Shown one piece after another: positions 36,985 to 46,368 of a DNA stretch of 64,000 bases. A program made the position numbers and the translations under genes. The DNA is from Sulfitobacter maritimus (GTDB lineage Bacteria; Pseudomonadota; Alphaproteobacteria; Rhodobacterales; Rhodobacteraceae). The notes beneath the pieces were generated by a model. The model saw only the letters and a list, made by a program, of their open reading frames with translations. It searched no databases and was not told the origin of the DNA. Each line of letters opens with the position of its first letter. The first letter of the stretch is position 1. The DNA lies in assembly GCF_013346665.1 (NCBI RefSeq), contig NZ_JABVBB010000038.1, positions 496,001-560,000 of the forward strand, given 5' to 3'.

Positions 36985-37971
36985 ATGTCTAAGCTGGTCA
37001 CGATTTATGGCGGTTCGGGGTTTGTCGGACGCTATATCGCGCGTCGCATGGCCAAGGCCGGCTGGCGGGTGCGGGTGGCGGTGCGTCGTCCGAATGAAGC
37101 GCTTTTCGTGCGTACATATGGCGTTGTCGGTCAGGTCGAGCCGATCCTTTGCAATATCCGTGATGATAATTCTGTGCGCGCGGCGCTGCGCGGGGCTGAT
37201 GCGGTGGTAAGCTGTGTGGGCGTGCTGGTGGAGAGCGGCAAGAACGGCTTTGATGCCGTGCAATCCGAAGGGGCCGAACGCGTGGCGCGGCTGGCTGCGG
37301 AGGAAGGCGTTGCCCGGATGGTGCAGGTCTCGGCCATTGGGGCTGATATGAACGCCGATAGCGATTATGCCCGCACCAAGGGCGAAGGCGAGGCGGGTGT
37401 GCAAAAGCACATGCCGGGGGTCGTGATCCTGCGTCCTTCGATCATGTTCGGGCCGGAAGACTCCTTCTTTAACCGCTTTGCTGGCATGACCCGTATGGGA
37501 CCGATCCTTCCGGTTGCGGGGGCGAATACGCGGTTCCAGCCGGTCTATGTTGATGATGTGGCAAAGGCGGCTGAAAAGGCGCTTATCGGTGGTGTCGCGC
37601 CGGGTGTCTATGAGCTTGGCGGTCCGGATGTGGATACCTTCCGTGGGTTGATGCAGCGGATGCTTCAAGTTGTACATCGTCGGCGGCTCGTGCTGAACAT
37701 GCCATGGATCGTTGCGAAGGTGATGGCCTTTGGTTTCGACCTGCTCCAGACCGTTTCGATGGGGCTGTTCACCAACACAATGCTCACGCGGGATCAGGTC
37801 AAAAACCTGCGCAATGACAATGTGGTAGGAGCTGATGCCAAAGGCTTTGCCGAGCTGGGCATTACCCCGGTGTCGATGGAGTCGGTGCTGCCTGATTATC
37901 TGTGGCGGTTCCGGCCTTCGGGTCAGTATGACGCCATCAAGGCTTCCGCACGGAATTTACGGCAGGGCTAA
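36985..37971 (+). CDS. Complex I NDUFA9-subunit-like NAD(P)-binding protein
   Basis: A 328-residue atypical short-chain dehydrogenase with the nucleotide motif [20 protein letters not shown] at residues 8-27, then [14 protein letters not shown] and [19 protein letters not shown]. These match the bacterial relatives of the accessory complex I subunit NDUFA9. It lacks a usable YxxxK pair in the usual place, so it is probably structural rather than catalytic. The start follows AGGAG. Its TAA overlaps the uppP ATG by one base. Confidence 0.87.
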   Translation: MSKLVTIYGGSGFVGRYIARRMAKAGWRVRVAVRRPNEALFVRTYGVVGQVEPILCNIRDDNSVRAALRGADAVVSCVGVLVESGKNGFDAVQSEGAERVARLAAEEGVARMVQVSAIGADMNADSDYARTKGEGEAGVQKHMPGVVILRPSIMFGPEDSFFNRFAGMTRMGPILPVAGANTRFQPVYVDDVAKAAEKALIGGVAPGVYELGGPDVDTFRGLMQRMLQVVHRRRLVLNMPWIVAKVMAFGFDLLQTVSMGLFTNTMLTRDQVKNLRNDNVVGADAKGFAELGITPVSMESVLPDYLWRFRPSGQYDAIKASARNLRQG

Positions 37972-38777
37972 TGGAAAACTCGACAACGTTGATCGCCGCC
38001 TTTCTGGGTTTGCTGGAAGGGCTGACGGAGTTTATTCCTGTCTCATCTACCGGGCATCTATTGGTGGCCGGGCATTTTCTAGGTTTTGAAAGCGCAGGGC
38101 GCACCTTTGAGGTGGTGATCCAGTTGGGCGCGGTGCTGGCGATCCTGACGGTCTATTCAACGCGGCTTTGGGCGGTGTTTTCGGCAGCGCCGCATGACCC
38201 GCAAGCGCGCCGGTTTATCTTGTCGGTGCTGGTGGCTTTCTTGCCTGCGGTTTTCGTGGGCGTTCTGGCGCATGACTTTATTAAGACGGTTCTGTTTGAG
38301 ACCCCGCTGCTGATTGCGGTGATGTTGATCTTGGGCGGGATCGTTCTGGTGGTTGTGGACCGGATCGCGCCACCGACAACGGAGCCGGACGCGATGCGGT
38401 TTCCGCTGCCGATGGCGCTGAAAATCGGGGCTATTCAGTGCCTTGCGATGGTGCCGGGGGTGTCGCGCTCAGGGGCGACGATTGTGGGGGCGCTGATGCT
38501 GGGCGCGAGCAAGCGGGCGGCGGCGGAGTTTTCGTTTTTCCTGTCGATGCCGACGATGGCGGGCGCTTTTGCCTATGACTTTTACAAGAACCGCGACGTG
38601 CTTGATGCCTCGGCGATGGGCGAGATCGCGGTGGGCTTTGTCCTTGCTTTTATCACGGCGGTGGTCGTGGTGCGTTGGGTGCTCGATTACGTCGGGCGCT
38701 ATGGTTACGCGCTGTTTGGCTGGTGGCGAATCCTTGTCGGCGGGGTCGTGATACTGGGGCTCTGGGCTGGCCTGTAG
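37971..38777 (+). CDS. uppP: Undecaprenyl-diphosphatase
   Basis: The 268-residue membrane enzyme dephosphorylates undecaprenyl-PP to recycle the cell-wall lipid carrier, and gives bacitracin tolerance. Active-site motifs [18 protein letters not shown] (about 14-31) and [19 protein letters not shown] are intact, with about eight hydrophobic segments. It is coupled to the upstream NDUFA9-like gene by a TAATG junction. Confidence 0.96.
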   Translation: MENSTTLIAAFLGLLEGLTEFIPVSSTGHLLVAGHFLGFESAGRTFEVVIQLGAVLAILTVYSTRLWAVFSAAPHDPQARRFILSVLVAFLPAVFVGVLAHDFIKTVLFETPLLIAVMLILGGIVLVVVDRIAPPTTEPDAMRFPLPMALKIGAIQCLAMVPGVSRSGATIVGALMLGASKRAAAEFSFFLSMPTMAGAFAYDFYKNRDVLDASAMGEIAVGFVLAFITAVVVVRWVLDYVGRYGYALFGWWRILVGGVVILGLWAGL

Positions 38778-38784
38778 GGCTGGT

Positions 38785-38803
38785 AGGTCCGCATCGGACC
38801 TTA
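38785..38803 (+). terminator. Possible terminator hairpin after uppP
   Basis: AGGTCCG and CGGACCT are perfect 7-bp arms with a CAT loop, 7 bp after the uppP stop, followed by TTAAAT. The T run is weak, so this may only attenuate. Confidence 0.4.
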
Positions 38804-38938
38804 AATGATGCATAAAAATGATCTCCGGGTGGGGTGAAAGCCCGGAAAGCGGCAATTATGGCAGCATTGCTGTCTTTTATTTGCCGAGGCGCTGTCGTAT
38901 GCGGGTCTTCTGACGAAATTTGTCGAAGGAACGGGTAT

Positions 38939-40372
38939 ATGGCGAAGCAGGTTATGCTGAAATTTACGGATGTGGCGCGGGATATGCCTGAGAAACGTCC
39001 GCCTAACTTGCGCCGGACCGATTTCGACGAGATTTATGCCGAGTACGCCGACCGCAAGGCGGCGGAGCAATCCAGCCGCTGCAGTCAGTGTGGTGTGCCA
39101 TACTGCCAGACCCATTGCCCGCTGCACAACAACATCCCCGACTGGCTGCGGCTGACCGCTGAGGGGCGGTTGGAAGAAGCCTATGAGATCAGTCAGGCGA
39201 CGAATACATTTCCTGAGATCTGTGGCCGTATCTGCCCGCAGGATCGGCTGTGCGAAGGGAACTGTGTGATTGAGCAGTCCGGCCATGGCACTGTGACCAT
39301 CGGCTCGATCGAGAAATACATCACCGATACCGCTTGGGAGCAGGGCTGGGTCAAAGCCCCGGCACCGCGTGAGGAGCGGCAAGAGAGCGTGGGCATCATC
39401 GGCGCTGGCCCCGGCGGGCTGGCGGCGGCGGATATGCTGCGGCGTGCGGGTGTGCAGGTCACGATCTATGACCGCTATGACCGCGCGGGCGGGCTGCTGA
39501 CCTATGGTATCCCCGGCTTTAAGCTGGAAAAGGACGTGGTTGAGCGCCGCAATGCGCAGTTGGTCGAAGGCGGCGTGACCTTTGAATTGAACTGCGACGT
39601 GGGCCGCGACATCAGCTTTGGGGCCATTCGGGGCAAGCATGACGCGGTGATCATCGCGACGGGCGTCTATAAGACGCGCGAGATCGAAGCGCCCGGTGTG
39701 GGCGGCTTTGGGGTTGAGCGGGCGATTGACTTTCTCACCGCTTCTAACCGCAAGAGCTTTGGCGATACGGTGGAAGAGTTCGAGAATGGCCGTCTGAATG
39801 CCAAGGGCAAGAAGGTCGTGGTGATCGGCGGCGGTGACACGGCCATGGACTGTGTGCGGACCTCGATCCGGCAGGGCGCGGAGAGCGTGAAATGCCTGTA
39901 TCGCCGGGACCGGGCCAATATGCCGGGCAGCCAGCGCGAAGTGCAGAACGCCGAGGAAGAGGGCGTGATCTTTGAGTGGCTGAGCGCGCCGAAAGGCTTT
40001 GTTGGCGATCCGGTGACGGGTGTGATGGTGCAGAAAATGCGCCTTGGTGCGCCGGATGTGACGGGCCGTCAGGCACCTGAGGTGATCGAGGGCGCGGATT
40101 ACGTTGAAGATGCGGACCTTGTGATCATGGCGTTGGGCTTTGAGCCGGAAGACCTGCCAACACTCTGGGGCGAGCCGGACCTGCCGGTGAACCGCTGGGG
40201 CACGATCAAGGCCGATTACGTCACCGGGGCGACGGCGCTGGAAGGTGTCTATGCCGTGGGGGACATCGTGCGGGGTGCCTCGCTGGTCGTTTGGGCGATC
40301 AAGGACGGGCGCGACTGTGCTGAGGCGATCTTGAATGATTTCAACGGGGTGCAGCGTATTGCTGCGGAATGA
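38939..40372 (+). CDS. gltD: Glutamate synthase (NADPH) small subunit
   Basis: The 477-residue beta subunit takes electrons from NADPH via FAD to the alpha subunit. N-terminal 4Fe-4S cysteines are in SSRCSQCGVPYCQTHCPLHN and CGRICPQDRLCEGNC. The FAD motif is IIGAGPGGLAAADMLRRAG and the NADPH motif is VVIGGGDTAMDCVRTSIRQG. The ATG at 38939 begins MAKQVMLKF, the family N-terminus. gltB lies 1 kb downstream, separated by two GFA genes. Confidence 0.96.
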   Translation: MAKQVMLKFTDVARDMPEKRPPNLRRTDFDEIYAEYADRKAAEQSSRCSQCGVPYCQTHCPLHNNIPDWLRLTAEGRLEEAYEISQATNTFPEICGRICPQDRLCEGNCVIEQSGHGTVTIGSIEKYITDTAWEQGWVKAPAPREERQESVGIIGAGPGGLAAADMLRRAGVQVTIYDRYDRAGGLLTYGIPGFKLEKDVVERRNAQLVEGGVTFELNCDVGRDISFGAIRGKHDAVIIATGVYKTREIEAPGVGGFGVERAIDFLTASNRKSFGDTVEEFENGRLNAKGKKVVVIGGGDTAMDCVRTSIRQGAESVKCLYRRDRANMPGSQREVQNAEEEGVIFEWLSAPKGFVGDPVTGVMVQKMRLGAPDVTGRQAPEVIEGADYVEDADLVIMALGFEPEDLPTLWGEPDLPVNRWGTIKADYVTGATALEGVYAVGDIVRGASLVVWAIKDGRDCAEAILNDFNGVQRIAAE

Positions 40373-40506
40373 GATGAAGATTCATTACCCAAAGGTTAAA
40401 TGTCACAGAGTGTACACCGGACGTACACAGGGCGTGCATATGCCCTTCCGCCCCGTTTTGGCCGATAGGTCAATCTCTGCGACCTTTGCCGGGGCGAAGG
40501 TGAAGA

Positions 40507-40944
40507 ATGTCTGAAGAACGTCATCACGGTCATTGTCTTTGCGGTGCGGTCACGGTGGAGGTCTCCGGCCCGCTGGGTGAGATTTCGGCCTGTCATTGCG
40601 ATCTCTGCACACGGTGGAGCGGGTCGATGCAGATGGGCATTGAGGTGCCTCGGGAGAGGGTGCGTTATGCGGGGCCGATCCGGACCTATGCGTCATCCTC
40701 CTTTGCCGAGCGGGCGTGGTGCGAGACTTGCGGCACGGCGGTTTGGTTTGCCGATACTGAAGGCGAGAACGCCAGCGTGTTGGAACTGGCACCGGGGCTG
40801 TTTGATGGCTTCGGCGGGGCCAATTTGGCGCGGGTGGTTTATGCCGACCGTGCGCCGAGCAATCTGGCGCTGGCGGGTGATCTGGAGCGGGTGAGCAAGG
40901 CGGATTACGAGGCGCGAAACCTGCATGTGGAGGACAAGCCATGA
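40507..40944 (+). CDS. GFA family protein (CENP-V/GFA zinc fold), copy 1
   Basis: A 145-residue protein with the GFA cysteine pattern: GHCLCGAVTVE, then ACHCDLCTRW, then WCETCGTAVW, the ligands of two zinc sites. Some family members act on S-hydroxymethylglutathione or bind glutathione; for most, function is unknown. It ends in an ATGA overlap with a second GFA gene, which itself overlaps gltB, so the pair is translated with the large subunit of glutamate synthase. Confidence 0.88.
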   Translation: MSEERHHGHCLCGAVTVEVSGPLGEISACHCDLCTRWSGSMQMGIEVPRERVRYAGPIRTYASSSFAERAWCETCGTAVWFADTEGENASVLELAPGLFDGFGGANLARVVYADRAPSNLALAGDLERVSKADYEARNLHVEDKP

Positions 40945-41375
40945 GCCGATTGGAGGGCAAATGCCTTTGCGGGGCGGTGACGCTGAGTTTCGAGCCATTG
41001 AAGGATGCGCTTGGGGCCTGCCATTGCGAGATGTGCCGCCGCTGGACCGGGAGCGCCTTTCTGGAGATCGACGCGAAGCCGGGTAGCCTGACCCATGAAG
41101 GCCCGGTCAAGAGCTATGCCTCGTCCGACTGGGCCGAGCGGGCGTGGTGTGACGCCTGTGGCAGCACGCTTTGGTATCACCTGACGCTGCCGGGGCATGA
41201 TTATTACAGCATTAGCGCCGGGCTGGTCGATGACGCCGGCGGGCTAGAGCTGAAGACCGAGATTTATATCGATGTGAAGCCCGCAGGCTATGCCTTTGCC
41301 GGGGAGCACGAAACCAAAACCAAGGCCGAAGTCGAAGCAGGATTTGCGGCATTTGTGGAAGGAACCAAGCCATGA
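40941..41375 (+). CDS. GFA family protein (CENP-V/GFA zinc fold), copy 2
   Basis: 144 residues with the same architecture as the gene before it: GKCLCGAVTLSFE, ACHCEMCRRWTGS and WCDACGSTLWYH. The two proteins are clearly paralogous but far from identical, so the duplication is old. ATGA overlaps at both ends place it strictly between copy 1 and gltB. The conserved zinc ligands in both copies argue for retained function. Confidence 0.88.
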   Translation: MSRLEGKCLCGAVTLSFEPLKDALGACHCEMCRRWTGSAFLEIDAKPGSLTHEGPVKSYASSDWAERAWCDACGSTLWYHLTLPGHDYYSISAGLVDDAGGLELKTEIYIDVKPAGYAFAGEHETKTKAEVEAGFAAFVEGTKP

Positions 41376-44300
41376 CCAAATATGATGACGCCTGGGTAGC
41401 CCGCGAAGAAGCCAAACGCGCGATGATGGCCGAGAAGGGCATGTATAGCTTTGAAGAGGAACATTCCTCTTGCGGTGTCGGCTTGGTGGTGAACGTCAAT
41501 GGCGAAAAGACCCGCGAAGTTGTGCTGAACGGGATCAACGCGTTGAAAGCGATTTGGCACCGGGGGGCGGTGGATGCGGATGGGATGACCGGCGATGGCG
41601 CAGGCATCCATGTGCAGATTCCGGTGCCGTTTTTCTACGATCAGGTGCGCCGCACCGGGCATACGCCGCGCGAAGATGAGATGATTGCCGTGGGGCAGGT
41701 GTTCTTGCCGCGCACGAATTTCGCCGCGCAGGAGACTTGCCGGACCATCGTTGAGACCGAAGTCCTGCGCATGGGCTACTACATCTATGGCTGGCGTCAT
41801 GTGCCGGTGGATATTTCCGTGCTGGGCGAGAAAGCCAATGCGACGCGGCCTGAGATTGAGCAGATTTTGATCTCGAACGCTAAGGGCGTGGATGAAGAAA
41901 CCTTTGAGCGGGAGCTTTATGTGATCCGCCGCCGGATCGAAAAAGCTGCCATCGCGGCGCAGGTGCCGCAGATGTACATCGCGTCGATGTCCTGCCGCAG
42001 CATTATCTACAAGGGCATGATGCTGGCCGAACAGGTGGCGGAGTTCTATCCCGATCTGAAAGACGACAAGTTCATCAGCGCCTTTGCGATTTATCACCAG
42101 CGCTATTCCACCAACACTTTCCCGCAGTGGTGGCTGGCGCAGCCCTTCCGCATGTTGGCGCATAATGGCGAGATTAACACGCTCAAGGGCAACACCAACT
42201 GGATGAAGAGCCATGAGATCCGCATGGCGTCTGCGACCTTTGGCGAGATGGCCGAGGATATTAAGCCGATCGTGGCGGCGGGGTCGAGCGACTCGGCGGC
42301 GCTGGATTCGGTGTTTGAGGTTTTGGTGCGCGCGGGGCGTTCGGCGCCGATGGCGAAGACGATGCTGGTGCCGGAGTCTTGGTCCAAGCTGGCGGTGGAA
42401 TTGCCGCAGGCGTGGCGCGATATGTATTCCTATTGCAACTCGGTTATGGAGCCTTGGGACGGGCCAGCGGCCTTGGCGATGACCGACGGGCGTTGGGTCT
42501 GCGCGGGGCTGGACCGGAACGGCTTGCGCCCGATGCGCTATGTTGTGACCTCGGACGGGATGCTGATTGCGGGCTCGGAAGCCGGGATGGTGCCGCTGGA
42601 TGAATCGCGGGTTGTGGCCAAGGGCGCGCTTGGGCCGGGGCAGATGATCGCTGTCGATATGGACGCGGGAAAGCTGTTCTACGATGCGGAGATCAAGGAC
42701 CGGCTGGCGGCCAATCAGCCCTTTGGCGAATGGGTCAGCAAGATCCACGAGTTGGACGATGTGCTGAGCGCGGTGACGGAAAAGCCGCTGTTTGAGGGCA
42801 ATGAGTTGCGCCGGCGTCAGGTGGCGGCGGGCTATACGATTGAGGAGTTGGAGCAAATCCTCGCGCCGATGGCGGAGGACGGCAAAGAGACGCTGGCGAG
42901 CATGGGGGATGACACGCCTTCGGCGGTCTTGAGCGGGCAGTACCGGCCTTTGAGCCATTTCTTCCGGCAGAACTTTAGCCAGGTGACCAACCCGCCGATT
43001 GATAGCTTGCGCGAATTCCGGGTGATGAGCCTGAAGACGCGGTTCGGGAACCTGAAAAACGTGCTTGATGAAGACAGCAGCCAAACTGAGATCCTGGTGC
43101 TCGACAGTCCTTTTGTGGGCAACGCGCAGTTTGAAGAGCTGATGGCGCAGTTCAAGGCGCTTACGGTGACGATTGACTGCAGCTTTGAGCGGGGCAATGG
43201 CAACCTGAGCGCTGCTTTGGCGCGGATCCGGGCTGAGGCAGAGGATGCGGTGCGCTCCGGCGCGGGGCATCTGGTGCTGACGGATCAGTATAGCGGCGAA
43301 GACAAGGTTGCGATGCCGATGATTTTGGCCACCAGCGCGGTGCATAGCCATCTGGTGCGCAAGGGACTGCGGACCTTTACCTCGCTTAACGTGCGCGCGG
43401 CGGAATGTGTCGATCCGCATTACTTTGCGGTGCTGGTGGGCTGCGGTGCGACCGTGGTGAACGCTTATTTGGCCGAGGATTCCTTGGCCGATCGGATCGG
43501 GCGTGGGCTGCTGGATATGTCGCTGACCGAAGCGGTGCAGAAGTACCGTGAGGCGATTGATCAGGGTCTGCTCAAGATCATGGCGAAGATGGGGATTTCG
43601 GTGATCTCGTCTTATCGCGGCGGGTTGAACTTTGAGGCGGTGGGCCTGTCCCGCGCCATGTGTGCGGAGTATTTCCCCGGCATGACCAGCCGGATCAGCG
43701 GCATCGGTGTCGTTGGTATCCAGCGCAAGGCTGAGGAAGTTCATGCCCGTGGTTGGTTGGGCGATGGCGTCGTCATGCCCATCGGCGGTTTCTACAAGCA
43801 GCGCAAGACGGGTGAGAAACACGCGTGGGAGGCGAGCAGCATGCATATGTTGCAGATGGCCTGCAACAAAGCGTCTTACCAGATGTGGCAGCAATACTCG
43901 AAGAAAATGCAGAGCAATCCGCCGATCCATCTGCGCGATCTGCTCGACATCAAGCCGCGGGGCAATCCGGTGCCGTTGGAGGAGGTGGAGAGCATCACCT
44001 CGATCCGCAAGCGTTTCGTGACGCCGGGGATGTCATTGGGGGCGCTGAGCCCGGAGGCGCATAAGACGCTGAACGTGGCGATGAACCGCATCGGGGCGAA
44101 GTCCGACAGCGGCGAGGGTGGCGAAGATCCGGCGCATTTCGTGCCGGAGGCCAATGGGGACAATCCGTCAGCCAAGATCAAACAGGTGGCCTCTGGGCGC
44201 TTTGGCGTGACGGCGGAGTATCTGAACCAATGCGAAGAGTTGGAGATCAAGGTCGCGCAGGGCGCCAAGCCCGGTGAGGGCGGCCAGCTTCCGGGGATGA

Positions 44301-45904
44301 AGGTCACCGACCTGATCGCGCGGTTGCGGCATTCGACCAAGGGCGTGACGCTGATCTCGCCCCCGCCGCATCACGACATCTATTCGATCGAAGACCTCGC
44401 GCAGCTGATCTATGACCTCAAGCAGATCAACCCGCGCTGTAAGGTGACGGTGAAACTGGTGGCGTCTTCGGGCGTTGGGACGATTGCTGCGGGCGTGGCC
44501 AAGGCCAAGGCCGACATCATCCTGATTTCCGGCCATAACGGTGGCACCGGGGCCTCACCTGCGACTTCGATCAAATATGCGGGTCTGCCGTGGGAGATGG
44601 GCCTGACCGAGGCGCATCAGGTTCTGTCGATGAACAACCTGCGCGACCGGGTGACATTGCGCACGGATGGGGGCCTGCGGACCGGGCGTGACATCGTCAT
44701 GGCCGCGATGATGGGGGCCGAGGAATATGGCATCGGCACCGCTGCGCTGATCGCGATGGGTTGCATCATGGTGCGCCAGTGTCAGTCGAACACCTGTCCG
44801 GTGGGGGTGTGTACGCAGGACGAAGCCCTGCGTGGCAAGTTCACCGGCAATGCAGATAAGGTGGTGAACCTCATTACCTTCTACGCCACTGAGGTGCGCG
44901 AGATTTTGGCCAGCATCGGGGCGCGGAGCCTTGATGAAGTCATTGGCCGTGCGGACCTGTTGACGCAGGTGAGCCGGGGTTCGGCGCATTTGGATGATCT
45001 GGACCTCAACCCACTGTTGATCACCGTCGATGGGGCGCATGAAAACGTCTATGACCGCGATAAGCCGCGTCAGGCGGTGCTCGATACGTTGGATGCGCAG
45101 ATCGTGCGGGATGCGGCGCGGTTCTTGGAAGATGGCGAGAAGATGCAGCTGTCCTATGCGGTGCAGAACACGCATCGGACGGTGGGGACGCGGGTGTCGA
45201 GCCATATCGTCAAGCGATTCGGGATGCGCAATTCCTTGCAGCCGGATCACCTGACGGTGAAACTGACTGGGAGTGCCGGGCAGTCTTTAGGTGCCTTTGC
45301 GGCACCGGGGCTGAAGCTTGAAGTTTCGGGCGATGCCAATGACTATGTGGGCAAGGGCCTGTCGGGCGGTACGATTGTGGTGCGGCCTTCGATGGCGAGC
45401 CCGGTGGTGGCGTCGGAGAATACGATCATTGGCAACACGGTGCTTTACGGTGCGACGGCGGGGTATCTTTTTGCCGCTGGCCGGGCGGGTGAGCGCTTTG
45501 CGGTGCGTAACTCCGGCGCGCATGTGGTGATCGAAGGCTGCGGCAGCAACGGGTGTGAATATATGACCGGCGGTGTGGCGGTGATCCTTGGGGAAATCGG
45601 GGCGAATTTCGCGGCCGGGATGACCGGGGGGATGGCTTATCTCTATGACCCCGATGGGCTGGCGCCAAAGCTGATGAATGCCGAGACCATTGTGACCTGC
45701 CCGGTGGCGGTGGATCATTGGATGGCGCAGTTGCACGGGCTGTTGGAGCGCCATCTGGCCGAGACCGGCAGCCGCAAGGCGGCGGATATCCTGCAGCATT
45801 GGGAGAGCGAGAAGCACAACTTCCTGCAGGTATGCCCGAAGGAAATGTTGGTGCATCTGCCTGCGCCGTTGAGTGTTGAAGAGACGGCTGTTCCGGCGGA
45901 GTGA
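41372..45904 (+). CDS. gltB: Glutamate synthase (NADPH) large subunit
   Basis: The 1510-residue alpha subunit makes glutamate from glutamine and 2-oxoglutarate. The class II amidotransferase nucleophile is Cys34 in EEHSSCGVGLVVN, so a 33-residue propeptide should be removed. The FMN/synthase domain has HKTLNVAMNRIGAKSDSGEG, GHNGGTGASPATS and the 3Fe-4S segment CIMVRQCQSNTCPVGVC. A C-terminal GXGXG beta-helix follows (about 1270-1460). A structured repeat starts 3 bp after its stop. Confidence 0.97.
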   Translation: MTKYDDAWVAREEAKRAMMAEKGMYSFEEEHSSCGVGLVVNVNGEKTREVVLNGINALKAIWHRGAVDADGMTGDGAGIHVQIPVPFFYDQVRRTGHTPREDEMIAVGQVFLPRTNFAAQETCRTIVETEVLRMGYYIYGWRHVPVDISVLGEKANATRPEIEQILISNAKGVDEETFERELYVIRRRIEKAAIAAQVPQMYIASMSCRSIIYKGMMLAEQVAEFYPDLKDDKFISAFAIYHQRYSTNTFPQWWLAQPFRMLAHNGEINTLKGNTNWMKSHEIRMASATFGEMAEDIKPIVAAGSSDSAALDSVFEVLVRAGRSAPMAKTMLVPESWSKLAVELPQAWRDMYSYCNSVMEPWDGPAALAMTDGRWVCAGLDRNGLRPMRYVVTSDGMLIAGSEAGMVPLDESRVVAKGALGPGQMIAVDMDAGKLFYDAEIKDRLAANQPFGEWVSKIHELDDVLSAVTEKPLFEGNELRRRQVAAGYTIEELEQILAPMAEDGKETLASMGDDTPSAVLSGQYRPLSHFFRQNFSQVTNPPIDSLREFRVMSLKTRFGNLKNVLDEDSSQTEILVLDSPFVGNAQFEELMAQFKALTVTIDCSFERGNGNLSAALARIRAEAEDAVRSGAGHLVLTDQYSGEDKVAMPMILATSAVHSHLVRKGLRTFTSLNVRAAECVDPHYFAVLVGCGATVVNAYLAEDSLADRIGRGLLDMSLTEAVQKYREAIDQGLLKIMAKMGISVISSYRGGLNFEAVGLSRAMCAEYFPGMTSRISGIGVVGIQRKAEEVHARGWLGDGVVMPIGGFYKQRKTGEKHAWEASSMHMLQMACNKASYQMWQQYSKKMQSNPPIHLRDLLDIKPRGNPVPLEEVESITSIRKRFVTPGMSLGALSPEAHKTLNVAMNRIGAKSDSGEGGEDPAHFVPEANGDNPSAKIKQVASGRFGVTAEYLNQCEELEIKVAQGAKPGEGGQLPGMKVTDLIARLRHSTKGVTLISPPPHHDIYSIEDLAQLIYDLKQINPRCKVTVKLVASSGVGTIAAGVAKAKADIILISGHNGGTGASPATSIKYAGLPWEMGLTEAHQVLSMNNLRDRVTLRTDGGLRTGRDIVMAAMMGAEEYGIGTAALIAMGCIMVRQCQSNTCPVGVCTQDEALRGKFTGNADKVVNLITFYATEVREILASIGARSLDEVIGRADLLTQVSRGSAHLDDLDLNPLLITVDGAHENVYDRDKPRQAVLDTLDAQIVRDAARFLEDGEKMQLSYAVQNTHRTVGTRVSSHIVKRFGMRNSLQPDHLTVKLTGSAGQSLGAFAAPGLKLEVSGDANDYVGKGLSGGTIVVRPSMASPVVASENTIIGNTVLYGATAGYLFAAGRAGERFAVRNSGAHVVIEGCGSNGCEYMTGGVAVILGEIGANFAAGMTGGMAYLYDPDGLAPKLMNAETIVTCPVAVDHWMAQLHGLLERHLAETGSRKAADILQHWESEKHNFLQVCPKEMLVHLPAPLSVEETAVPAE

Positions 45905-45907
45905 CGA

Positions 45908-46072
45908 GGGCGATCGCCTGCCCGTGGGGTGGCGATTGCGACGGTCCTTCGTGCCACTTTATAGATCGGCCTTGGCGTGACTTCGCGGAGTTGCGTCAAG
46001 GCTCACCAAATCGCCAGCCCGCCGGGACGGGCAGGCGATGGCCCGGCGCCTGCGGCTTGATTCCGGGCTGGG
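45908..46072 (+). repeat. Dispersed structured repeat, copy U1 (short type)
   Basis: The left arm GGGCGATCGCCTGCCCG (45908-45924) and right arm CGGGCAGGCGATGGCCC (46028-46044) pair with one mismatch. The inner arms TGGCGATT and AATCGCCA (46009-46016) pair perfectly. The core is GTGCCACTTTATAGATCGG. A tail GCCCGGCGCCTGCGGCTTG...CCGGGC can form a further hairpin. It begins 3 bp after the gltB stop in a 464-bp region that holds no gene, so it may act as an mRNA 3' structure. Confidence 0.85.
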
Positions 46073-46105
46073 ATGGCCGAATTAGCGTGTTTATTTGAGT
46101 TCTTA

Positions 46106-46318
46106 GGGCGTTCCGCTGTCCGTGAGGTGGCGATCAAAACGGCTCTTCGTGCCACTTTATAGATCGGTTTTGGCGTGACTTTGCGGAGTTGCGGCAAGGC
46201 TCACCAAATCGCCAGCCCGGCCGCACCAAAGGTGCGCTTAAACTAAATCGGCACGCCTCTGGCGTGACGGACGGGCAGGCGATGGCCCGGCGCTTGCGGC
46301 TTGATGCCGGGCTGGGGT
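46106..46318 (+). repeat. Dispersed structured repeat, copy U2 (long type)
   Basis: A direct copy of U1, offset by 198 bp. The core and right half are nearly identical (CTCACCAAATCGCCAGCCC is shared exactly), but the left arm is degenerate. It carries an extra module at 46220-46271 that is absent from U1. The module has two small hairpins: GCACC-AAA-GGTGC (46223-46235) and CACGCC-TCT-GGCGTG (46252-46266). The tail ends about 50 bp before the SGNH hydrolase start. Confidence 0.85.
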
Positions 46319-46368
46319 GGTATTTAAAAACGTCTGGGCTACTTCTGCCTCTCCACAGGAGGCGGGTC

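Noticed and set aside
41288-43930. An 880-codon open frame on the minus strand across gltB
   Set aside because: It is the antisense shadow of a high-GC gene. It has a His/Arg-rich composition, no family motifs, and lies fully within a well-supported gltB.
46189-46368. Upstream in-frame extension of the SGNH hydrolase gene through repeat U2
   Set aside because: The extension reads through the structured repeat. The AGGAGG before 46369 and the lipoprotein signal right after it fix the start. The peptide encoded by the repeat tail recurs in the U3 region only because the DNA repeats.
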